A stretch of 13,652 nucleotides of DNA from Collinsella sp. Its GTDB lineage: Bacteria; Actinomycetota; Coriobacteriia; Coriobacteriales; Coriobacteriaceae. Each line of letters starts with the position of its first letter. Position 1 is the first letter of the stretch. The notes under the pieces were generated by a model, which saw only the letters and a program-made list of their open reading frames with translations, was not told the origin of the DNA and made no database searches. This document shows positions 6,382 to 12,493 of the stretch, in pieces. Location: the NCBI GenBank assembly GCA_019414545.1, contig DXLV01000002.1, positions 104,643-118,294 on the forward strand. The letters run 5' to 3'. A program made the position numbers and the translations under genes.

Positions 6382-7128
6382 ATGCTTGCGGAAGATAGGC
6401 TCAACGCAATCGTGTCGATGGTGCAGCAGACGGGCTCGGTTACCGTACCGGAGCTTGCTGAGGCCCTGGGCGTGACGGCGTCTACCATTCGGCGCGACCT
6501 GCAGACGCTCGACCGAGCGCATCGCATCGCCAAGGTCCACGGTGGGGCGACGAGTCTTGAGCGCGCGCACGTGACGCGCGACCTAACGCTTAATGAGCGC
6601 AGCGACCTCCATAACGATGACAAGGAGCGTATCTGCGCCCGTGCGGCGGCGCTTGTGGAGCCTGAGAGCTTTGTATACATCGACTCGGGCTCGACGACGC
6701 TCAGGCTCATCGAGCATCTTCCCCACCTTGAAGATGTCACCTACGTGACCGATTCCGTGCTCCATGCTCAGCGCCTTGCTTTGCGGGGTATGCGTACCGT
6801 GGTGCTGGGCGGCGAGCTCAAACCCGAGACCGAGGCGCTCGTTGGCCCCGATGCCTTGGCAACCTTAGATCGCTACAACTTCAACTGTGGCTTTTGGGGC
6901 TCTAATGGCATCGCCGCCGAGCAGGGCTTCACGGCGCCCGATATCGAGGAGGCCCAAGTAAAGCGCATCTCGATGCGTCATACGGCCAAACGCTTCGTAA
7001 TCTCGGACGCCAGCAAATTTGGCATGGTGGCGCCCGTCAAGTTCGCGGACTTTCGCGATGCAACGATCATCACCGCAGGCGAGGTCCCCGCCAAGTACCG
7101 GGCAATGGACAACGTCGTCACGGTCTAG
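6382..7128 (+). CDS. DeoR/GlpR-family transcriptional repressor
   Basis: A 248-residue regulator. The N-terminal winged helix-turn-helix is at about 5-55 (TVPELAEALGVTASTIRRDL at 21-40, then the wing KVHGGA at 51-56). The C-terminal DeoR sensor domain has DSGSTT at 101-106 and LGGEL further on, the phospho-sugar-binding signature of the family. Such proteins repress sugar-use genes until a sugar phosphate binds. The gene begins 3 bases after the oxidoreductase stop, and its RBS (GAGGAGG) is the end of that gene, so both are one operon and the regulator probably controls it. Unlike many DeoR loci, no PfkB kinase or fructose PTS gene follows; a terminator does. Confidence 0.93.
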   Translation: MLAEDRLNAIVSMVQQTGSVTVPELAEALGVTASTIRRDLQTLDRAHRIAKVHGGATSLERAHVTRDLTLNERSDLHNDDKERICARAAALVEPESFVYIDSGSTTLRLIEHLPHLEDVTYVTDSVLHAQRLALRGMRTVVLGGELKPETEALVGPDALATLDRYNFNCGFWGSNGIAAEQGFTAPDIEEAQVKRISMRHTAKRFVISDASKFGMVAPVKFADFRDATIITAGEVPAKYRAMDNVVTV

Positions 7129-7144
7129 CGACGGGAAGGCCAAA

Positions 7145-7180
7145 ACCACCACAAAGGGGACAGGCACCTTTGTGGTGGGT
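7145..7180 (+). repeat. GGGGACAG-loop hairpin (REP-like), copy 2
   Basis: Stem CCACCACAAAGG (7146-7157) / CCTTTGTGGTGG (7167-7178), perfect over 12 bp, with loop GGACAGGCA; the top strand reads AAAGGGGACAGGCACCTTT. It lies 16 bases after the deoR stop. A near-identical copy in opposite orientation lies at 7490-7524. Confidence 0.75.
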
Positions 7181-7186
7181 CAATGG

Positions 7187-7223
7187 AAAAGCGGCAACGA
7201 CCATCCCGGGCGCTGCCGCTTTT
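7187..7223 (+). terminator. Rho-independent terminator of the oxidoreductase-deoR operon
   Basis: Arms AAAAGCGGCA (7187-7196) and TGCCGCTTTT (7214-7223), perfect 10-bp stem, 17-base loop, followed by GTTGTCT. The A-run on the left arm lets it work in both directions, so it can also stop minus-strand transcription leaving the pseudouridine synthase gene. Confidence 0.8.
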
Positions 7224-7238
7224 GTTGTCTACCGGTTT

Positions 7239-7456
7239 ATCTAAATCTGTAACAACCAGACCGTTAAAAGCAGGCTAGATGTTACAGATCGAGATACTTA
7301 CGAACCGCGCCGTCCCTTTGTCTCAATCTGTAACATCTGGGACTGATTTTGCCGAGTTACTGTTACAGATTGAGATTATTCCCTTGAGGGGATTCGAATG
7401 TCTCGATCTGTAACAGATAGACCGGAAAATGGGTTCTAACTGTTACAGATCGAGAC
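7239..7456. repeat. Array of six alternating 16-nt repeats forming three tandem long hairpins
   Basis: A 16-nt unit built on CTCGATCTGTAACA appears at 7239-7254, 7320-7335 and 7400-7415, and its reverse complement at 7280-7295, 7361-7376 and 7441-7456. Starts are 41, 40, 41, 39 and 41 bases apart. Pair 3 is perfect over 16 bp, pair 2 over 15 or more, and pair 1 has two mismatches. The 25-base inner segments also pair partly (for example TAGACC with GGTTCTA in unit 3) around A- or T-rich tips; the 23-24-base segments between hairpins are unrelated. No open reading frame or known RNA family recognised. The alternating orientation distinguishes it from a CRISPR array. Confidence 0.85.
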
Positions 7457-7491
7457 GTTTTGGGACCGCGGCTGAGCCATCGCGGCAAAAC
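7457..7491. other. Additional hairpin beside the repeat array
   Basis: GTTTTG (7457-7462) pairs with CAAAAC (7486-7491), and CCGCG (7466-7470) with CGCGG (7481-7485), leaving a three-base bulge on one side. It directly follows the third array hairpin and touches the REP-like hairpin at 7490. Role unknown. Confidence 0.4.
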
Positions 7492-7524
7492 CATCATAAA
7501 GGTGCCTGTCCCCATTGTGGTGGT
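7490..7524 (-). repeat. GGGGACAG-loop hairpin (REP-like), copy 3, inverted
   Basis: The reverse complement contains ACAATGGGGACAGGCACC and matches the 7145-7180 copy at all but a few positions. The stem, ACCATCATAAA against ATTGTGGTGGT, is less perfect than in copy 2. It ends exactly next to the TAA of the minus-strand pseudouridine synthase gene (7525-7527), so it is in that gene's 3' UTR and may act as terminator or mRNA end protector. Confidence 0.7.
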
Positions 7525-8184
7525 TTAGGGCTCCCAGGGGCAGGGGGCTTCGATGTGGATGTGCTCGCCGGTTACGGGATGCGTGAAGGACACGCTGTGG
7601 GCGTGGAGCATCAGGCCGCAGGGACGCGGCGTTCCGTACAGGTCATCGCCCACCAGGGGATGGCGCTCGCTGGCCAGATGTACGCGGATCTGGTGCTTGC
7701 GGCCGGTGAGCAACTCGACATCGATATACGAGCGCGTGGGCAGGCCACGACGGCTCTTAAGACGTTTGAGCACCTTCACGCGCGTTTGAGACGGCTTGCC
7801 GCTGGCGCCGACGCGCATCTTGCGGCTGTCGTGACGGTCGCGGGCGATGGGCTTGTCGATGAGCTTTTCGTTCCAGTCGATCTTGCCCTCGGCGAGCGCC
7901 AGGTAGTGCTTTTCGAACGCGTGGTCGATGATCATCTGGTCAAAGGCGGGCTGCGTCTGCTTGTCGAGTGAGAACAGCACCACGCCGGTGGTGTCACGGT
8001 CCAAGCGGTTGAGCGGCTGCATGTCGGTCGCGGCAAAGCCGTCGCCCATCGCCAGCAGCAGGTCGCTGGCGTAGTCGGTGAGCGTACGCTCGCCGGTGCC
8101 ATCGCCGTGGACGATCATGCCGGCAGGCTTGTCGATGGCCATGAGCCAGGCGTCGCAGTAGAGGACTTGAGGTTCTTCGTTCAC
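7525..8184 (-). CDS. RluA-family RNA pseudouridine synthase
   Basis: A 219-residue protein. AIDKPAGMIVHG at 16-27 is the RluA-family entry motif, NRLDRDTTG at 59-67 contains the catalytic aspartate D62, and GRKHQIRVHL at 161-170 is the conserved motif 3. There is no N-terminal S4 domain, as in RluA/TruC-type short members. It isomerises uridine to pseudouridine in rRNA or tRNA; which position cannot be told. The start is a GTG at 8182-8184, preceded on the minus strand by AAAGG at good spacing. It lies 15 bases downstream of the U32-family gene, so the two are probably co-transcribed. Confidence 0.93.
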   Translation of the reverse strand: MNEEPQVLYCDAWLMAIDKPAGMIVHGDGTGERTLTDYASDLLLAMGDGFAATDMQPLNRLDRDTTGVVLFSLDKQTQPAFDQMIIDHAFEKHYLALAEGKIDWNEKLIDKPIARDRHDSRKMRVGASGKPSQTRVKVLKRLKSRRGLPTRSYIDVELLTGRKHQIRVHLASERHPLVGDDLYGTPRPCGLMLHAHSVSFTHPVTGEHIHIEAPCPWEP

Positions 8185-8199
8185 GTGTAAGCCTTTCGG

Positions 8200-10695
8200 T
8201 TAGCTAATTCCCACAAACATGCAGCCCGAGGTCGCCCCGCGCAGGCGGGCGGCCGGCTTGCGGCCGGCTTGAGCCGCCTCGACAGCGCGACGGACGCGAG
8301 CGACGGCACGGCCAATCTCATCGGCCTCGAGCAGCGTTCCGTCCACCATGAGACGACGGACGCCGGCGTCGAGCAGCTGTGGTACCTGCGGCGTAAGGTC
8401 GATGGGGTAGGCGTCGTACAGGCGTGAGCGGCCGTGGATGTCGGTACGCACCGGCATGACCTTGCCGTCGATATTCTTGAGCGAGAGCTTGCGGGCACGC
8501 AGGCGGCAGTTGGCACAATCGTGGATGCAGCCGTTGGCAACCTGCAGAATGCAATGCTCGCTTGTCATGACGCGCGGACGGCCAAAGACGGTGATGCCCA
8601 GAGCCGCGGGCGCGGCGGCGCCGAGCGAGACAATCTCGTCGAGCGTGATCTCGGGCGAGAGCCAAAACGCGCCGGCTCCGCGCTCGGCGAGTGCCTCCAT
8701 GCAGGGCGCGTTGTGCACGGGCAGGCAAGAGCGAATCTCGGCCGTGGCGCCAACCTGGGCGGCCAGGGCAAGCTCGGAGATATTGCCGACGGCGACGGTG
8801 GCCCCGGCATTGATCCAGGGATCGACGCGCTCGTGGTCGACGGCGCGGCAGACCTCGTCGAGTACGGGCACGACGCCCTGCTCAAATGCATCGGCAGGGG
8901 AGAGTCCGACAGCCTCGAGCGCGTCGGTGGTCATATAGATGCGCGTGGCGCCCTCGGCGCGAGCTGCCTCGGCGGCCTCGAGCGAGGTGACGGTAGCGCA
9001 GATCTGCGGCTCATCGCGGTAGTGCTCGGGCGCGGGGCGGGAATCATTGGTGACAGTCGCCGGTAGCTCGAGCGTGCGGGCGCGCTCCTCGTACGGTGCC
9101 AGAATGGCCTCTTCCAGCGCCTTGCAAGCGGCGGCGCGCACCTTGTGCACGGCGGAGAAGCCCATACCGCAGCCCTCATCGAGCGCCACCTCAAAGCTCG
9201 CAGCCTCAAAGGGAGAGGAACCCATGCGGCCGACGTGCTCAACCAGATCGGACGCCTCGACCGCACGGGTCTTGGCGGCCTCGACGGTAAAGCCCGTGGC
9301 CGTGGCCGTAAGCGAAGGGTCGTCGCAGCAGGTGAGCGTAACGGTAAACGGCTCGCCCAGGCGCGCCACGACGGATACATCAACAGCTCGGCGGCGCAGC
9401 ACATCGTGCTTGAGCGCGGCGCTGGCAGCGTCAATAGCGCGCTGGCTTCGAATCACGCGCACGCGGCAGCCCTCGGGCATGCTACGGGGCACGCGACACT
9501 CGATAACATCGCCGGCAGCGGCATCATCGGCGGCGATGGTGGTCAGGAACTGGTCGAACTCATCGTCGTGGCGAAGCTCCAGCAGGTCGCCCTTGCCCAC
9601 GGGCTCAAACAACTCAATGCGGGCGATGGCGGCGCGGCGACGGCGGTCGTCGGGCTTGAGCCCGCGCACATCGCGGTTGACCGGGCGGCTGCCGAGCACC
9701 GTGCCCACGATCTGGCCGCGGTTGTTGGAGCGCTCGTAACTCATCATCTCGTCACCCGAGGTGCCGTCTTGGTAGGCGTGCGTAAAGTCACGGTTAAAGC
9801 AGCGCTTGAGCTGGCGCTGGCGGGCGGCTTCCTCGTCCTTAGAGGTCGAAACATCGGCCAGCATATCGTCAATCTGATGACGATACACGTCGACGATGGA
9901 GTACACGTAATCGGGCGCCTTCATGCGGCCCTCGAGCTTGAGCGACGCAGCGCCAGCGTCATATAGACGGCGAACGAGCTGTGAGGTGTTGGTGTCACGC
10001 GGGCATAGCGCACGCTCGCGGCCGGCGGGGGAGAGCGTGCGACCGTTCTCGTCGATCAACTCGTAGGGCAGGCGGCAGGGCTGGGCGCACATGCCACGGT
10101 TGGCCGATCGTCCCGCCATGGCAAAGCTCGAAAGCAGGCACAGGCCCGAGTAGCAAAAGCAGATGGCGCCATGGCTAAAGACCTCAAGGTCCACATCGGG
10201 CGCGGCGTCGTGGATGGCGGCAATCTCGTCGATGGAAAGCTCGCGCGAGAGGGTCACGCGGTCGGCGCCCTGCTCGCGGCACCAAAGGGTTCCGCGGTCG
10301 TCGTGGATGTTCGCCTGGGTCGAGATATGCGTCTCGATGCCGGGCATGGTGCGTTTGACCTCAAAGAACAGGCCCCAGTCCTGGATGATGAAGGCGTCGG
10401 CGCCCAGCGTGGAGCAGCGATGGATGAGTTGCAGCGCATCGCCCATCTCGGACTGCTTGATGACGATGTTGACCGTGACGTAGACGCGCGACCCGGCCAG
10501 ATGCGCGGCGCGGCAGGCTTGCTCAAAGGCCTCGTCGGTAAAGTTGGTTGCCTTGCGGCGGGCGTTGAAGCTGCCCATGCCACAGTAGATGGCGTCTGCC
10601 CCCGCGGCGAGTGCGGCGGCAAAGGGCTCGGGCCCTCCGGCGGGCGCCAAAAGCTCGGGCCTGCGGTTGGTGGTTCGACTGGCGGTTGCGGTCAT
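8200..10695 (-). CDS. U32-family protein (RlhA/TrhP-like RNA hydroxylation factor)
   Basis: An 831-residue protein. The N-terminal U32 barrel starts at LLAPAGGPEPF (15-25). The family signature runs from EVFSHGAICFCYSGLC (171-186) to NRGMCAQPCR (199-208); C179, C186, C203 and C207 are the conserved cysteines and C181 is extra. A central DUF3656-like part follows (from about 290, with MSYERSNNRG), then a second barrel-like part with another cysteine set (C715, C723, C727, C730). U32 proteins are annotated as peptidases, but the studied E. coli ones (RlhA on 23S rRNA C2501, TrhP on tRNA U34) are needed for RNA hydroxylation with prephenate-linked chemistry. The DUF3656 part favours RlhA. AGGCAGGA precedes the ATG. 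Confidence 0.9.
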   Translation of the reverse strand: MTATASRTTNRRPELLAPAGGPEPFAAALAAGADAIYCGMGSFNARRKATNFTDEAFEQACRAAHLAGSRVYVTVNIVIKQSEMGDALQLIHRCSTLGADAFIIQDWGLFFEVKRTMPGIETHISTQANIHDDRGTLWCREQGADRVTLSRELSIDEIAAIHDAAPDVDLEVFSHGAICFCYSGLCLLSSFAMAGRSANRGMCAQPCRLPYELIDENGRTLSPAGRERALCPRDTNTSQLVRRLYDAGAASLKLEGRMKAPDYVYSIVDVYRHQIDDMLADVSTSKDEEAARQRQLKRCFNRDFTHAYQDGTSGDEMMSYERSNNRGQIVGTVLGSRPVNRDVRGLKPDDRRRRAAIARIELFEPVGKGDLLELRHDDEFDQFLTTIAADDAAAGDVIECRVPRSMPEGCRVRVIRSQRAIDAASAALKHDVLRRRAVDVSVVARLGEPFTVTLTCCDDPSLTATATGFTVEAAKTRAVEASDLVEHVGRMGSSPFEAASFEVALDEGCGMGFSAVHKVRAAACKALEEAILAPYEERARTLELPATVTNDSRPAPEHYRDEPQICATVTSLEAAEAARAEGATRIYMTTDALEAVGLSPADAFEQGVVPVLDEVCRAVDHERVDPWINAGATVAVGNISELALAAQVGATAEIRSCLPVHNAPCMEALAERGAGAFWLSPEITLDEIVSLGAAAPAALGITVFGRPRVMTSEHCILQVANGCIHDCANCRLRARKLSLKNIDGKVMPVRTDIHGRSRLYDAYPIDLTPQVPQLLDAGVRRLMVDGTLLEADEIGRAVARVRRAVEAAQAGRKPAARLRGATSGCMFVGIS

Positions 10696-10727
10696 ATCCT
10701 GCCTTTCAAAATGCTCAGATATTCAAA

Positions 10728-10834
10728 AGTATAGTGGTGCCGTTGCGGCAGGCGATGCCCGTGCTCCAAGCGGGATAAAGTCTTCAGCAGCTTGGGCTGG
10801 CTGACCCCGTGGAGAACCGTTCAGCGGTTCGGGG
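10728..10834. promoter_or_regulatory. Divergent intergenic region between the U32 gene and ridA
   Basis: The 299 bases at 10696-10994 hold no gene. On the minus strand TATACT (10728-10733) is a possible -10 for the U32 gene, though no good -35 stands 17 bases upstream. A compact hairpin GAACCG-TTCAG-CGGTTC (10814-10830), extended by CCCC/GGGG (10805-10808 and 10831-10834) with a one-sided bulge, lies mid-way. The ridA promoter is listed separately. Confidence 0.35.
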
Positions 10835-10877
10835 AAACCGTTGGGCGATAAAATATTCTCGCAAGCTGATAATATTC

Positions 10878-10906
10878 TTGCATCAAACGGAAACCTTGAG
10901 TACTAT
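10878..10906 (+). promoter_or_regulatory. Probable sigma70-type promoter of ridA
   Basis: TTGCAT (10878-10883), a 17-base spacer, then TACTAT (10901-10906). The start of transcription would be near 10913, giving a leader of about 80 bases to the ridA ATG. Confidence 0.55.
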
Positions 10907-10994
10907 CCCAATCAAGCGCGGTGTTCAGACCGAATTGTGCCTCCCGGTGCGAACGCCGCGCTCACGCTCTCTATTTGATCGTAAGGAGAAAAAC

Positions 10995-11372
10995 ATGAGC
11001 AAGACCGTCGTGTCTTCCGATAACGCACCCGCAGCCATCGGCCCGTATTCCCCCGGTATCCAGGCCGGCAACATGGTGTTCCTGTCCGGCCAGCTGGGCA
11101 TCGACCCCGCAACCGGCAAGATGCCTGAGGGCGTCGAGGCCCAGGCCAAGCAGTCTCTCGCCAACGTCGAGGCCCTGCTGACCGCTGCCGGCGCCACCTT
11201 TGCCGATGTCGTCAAGACTACGGTCTACCTGGCCGACATCGCCGACTTCGCCGCCGTGAACGAGATCTACGCCTCCAAGTTCGAGGCCCCGTTCCCCGCG
11301 CGCAGCGCCTTCCAAGTTGCCGCCCTTCCGGCTGGCGGTCTGGTCGAGATCGAGGTCGTCGCCGCCCTCTAA
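10995..11372 (+). CDS. ridA: RidA family reactive-intermediate deaminase
   Basis: A 125-residue protein matching the full YjgF/YER057c/UK114 (RidA) length. IGPYSPGIQAG at 15-25 opens the fold, LSGQLGIDPATG is at 30-41, and FPARSAFQVAALPAGGLVEI lies at 100-119. R103 is the conserved active-site arginine that binds the carboxylate of 2-aminoacrylate, and E120 and Y18 are the other usual pocket residues. RidA hydrolyses reactive enamine/imine intermediates formed by PLP enzymes such as threonine dehydratase, releasing 2-ketoacids and ammonia; it works as a cytoplasmic trimer. The ATG follows AAGGAG (10983-10988); the frame is open further upstream, but that stretch is leader without family similarity. 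The gene is convergent with the YheO-type regulator. Confidence 0.95.
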   Translation: MSKTVVSSDNAPAAIGPYSPGIQAGNMVFLSGQLGIDPATGKMPEGVEAQAKQSLANVEALLTAAGATFADVVKTTVYLADIADFAAVNEIYASKFEAPFPARSAFQVAALPAGGLVEIEVVAAL

Positions 11373-11402
11373 GGCGTTGGCAACAACTAAACATGACATG
11401 CA

Positions 11403-11440
11403 AAAAGACCCTGCAGCGCGTGCGAGCTGCAGGGTCTTTT
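11403..11440. terminator. Bidirectional rho-independent terminator between ridA and the regulator gene
   Basis: Perfect 15-bp stem AAAAGACCCTGCAGC (11403-11417) / GCTGCAGGGTCTTTT (11426-11440), 8-base loop. T-runs lie on both strands (CTTTT after the right arm; CTTTTTG on the minus strand), serving the two convergent genes. Confidence 0.93.
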
Positions 11441-11484
11441 GTCAAGTGACGGATCGCTTGTGGAGCCGCGCTCCATTTTGCTCG

Positions 11485-12141
11485 TTAGCCCTCCTTGCGA
11501 ACTTTTTGCAGGTAGCGGTAGACGCTGGGCTCCGAGATGCCCAGCGCGGTGGCGGCGCAGGCCACGGCGCCCTTGAGCATGAACACCCCGTTGCCGTTGA
11601 GGTGGCGAATGACGTCCACGCGGTCGCTCTGACCAAGCGACGCTACATCCAGCCCGCGCGCGCTCAGCAGCTCGGCAATGCTGCGGTCGATGAGCTCCTG
11701 TGTGGACTCCGAAAGGCTTTCGACCTCGATAGACGCGGGCTCTGTCCGCGTCGGCGCCGCGTCGAAGCACGCCATGAGCTGCTGCGCCATGGCGTTGATG
11801 GAACGCACGGTCGAGAGGTCGGTGTTGACGCAGAGCATACCGACGATCTCGTCATTCTCGCGGATAAAGTACGTCGCTGACTCCAACGTCTTGCCGCCGG
11901 CGCCGCGGCCCTCGTAGCCCGTAATAAACGGCAGGTCGCGATACTTGGCGTCGTGCATGATCTTGAGTGCCAGATCGGTGGCGGGGCCGCCGACCTTGCG
12001 GCCGCTCACGATGCCGTTGCGAATATCGACGATGGCGTGGTCGGGATCCGAGAAATCGTGCAGCACGATTTCGCTGTTTTTACCGAGTATCTGCTCCAGG
12101 AAATCGACCATCGGCAAAAAGCGACGTACGGTCTCGTTCAC
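11485..12141 (-). CDS. YheO/DauR-type PAS-HTH transcriptional regulator
   Basis: A 218-residue protein from a GTG start at 12139-12141. The N-terminal YheO-type PAS-like domain is at about 5-125 (MVDFLEQILGKNSEIVLHDF at 11-30, GRKVGGPATDLAL at 47-59, GMLCVNTDLSTVR at 101-113). A linker of about 35 residues leads to a C-terminal helix-turn-helix at 172-216 (ALGISEPSVYRYLQKVR). AAAGGAG (12147-12153) six bases before the GTG decides the start; the frame stays open further upstream to 12282, but that part lacks an RBS and family similarity. Relatives include E. coli YheO and Pseudomonas DauR, a regulator of D-arginine use. It is divergent from a nucleobase permease, a likely target. Confidence 0.88.
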   Translation of the reverse strand: MNETVRRFLPMVDFLEQILGKNSEIVLHDFSDPDHAIVDIRNGIVSGRKVGGPATDLALKIMHDAKYRDLPFITGYEGRGAGGKTLESATYFIRENDEIVGMLCVNTDLSTVRSINAMAQQLMACFDAAPTRTEPASIEVESLSESTQELIDRSIAELLSARGLDVASLGQSDRVDVIRHLNGNGVFMLKGAVACAATALGISEPSVYRYLQKVRKEG

Positions 12142-12377
12142 GGGCAACTCCTTTGGGTGAAATCGGAAATGTTCATAACAATTTTTTCTCATGGTAACAC
12201 GCTGCCCGTCATCTCGTATATCCGCAGGTACATTGCGTAATACAGACGAGCGGTAGGAATTTGGCGGTAAACGGTCGACCAAAAGAAAAGTTAGATGTTA
12301 GTTTGACCAGACACTTTCCTGACCTGCGGAAACGCTTTGTCTCAGCTCAAGAATAGTCTGATAACAAAAAATTATTA

Positions 12378-12406
12378 TTGAGAATGAGAATCATCTTTAA
12401 TACGAT
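12378..12406 (+). promoter_or_regulatory. Probable promoter of the permease gene with an overlapping Fur-box-like site
   Basis: TTGAGA (12378-12383), a 17-base spacer and TACGAT (12401-12406) make a plausible sigma70-type promoter; the leader to the ATG would be about 80 bases. GAGAATGAGAATCATCTTT (12380-12398) resembles the Fur consensus GATAATGATAATCATTATC, matching in its left two thirds and weakly at the right end, and overlies the -35 and the spacer. In the rest of the 352-base gap (12142-12493) I see only AT-rich DNA, no RNA gene and no purine-riboswitch core. No convincing minus-strand promoter for the regulator was found. Confidence 0.5.
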
Positions 12407-12493
12407 ATGCAACGAAGGCACAACCTCAACCCCGCACTGCGTCACAATAGAGCGTTAGATGCGAAAACAACTACTTCGAGGATTGGTGGTCAA

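Noticed and set aside
7239..7456. Possible CRISPR array
   Set aside because: Repeats are only 16 nt, alternate in orientation, form hairpins in pairs, and no cas genes are present.
10809..10994. N-terminal extension of RidA by 62 residues
   Set aside because: The strong RBS and family start are at 10983-10995; the extension contains the promoter and leader and has no family similarity.
12142..12282. Longer start of the YheO-type regulator (extra 47 residues)
   Set aside because: The GTG at 12139-12141 has a well-placed AAAGGAG and fits family length; the upstream part looks like untranslated AT-rich DNA.
12407..12493. Purine riboswitch in the permease leader
   Set aside because: No recognisable purine aptamer core or paired three-stem layout could be found by eye in this short leader.
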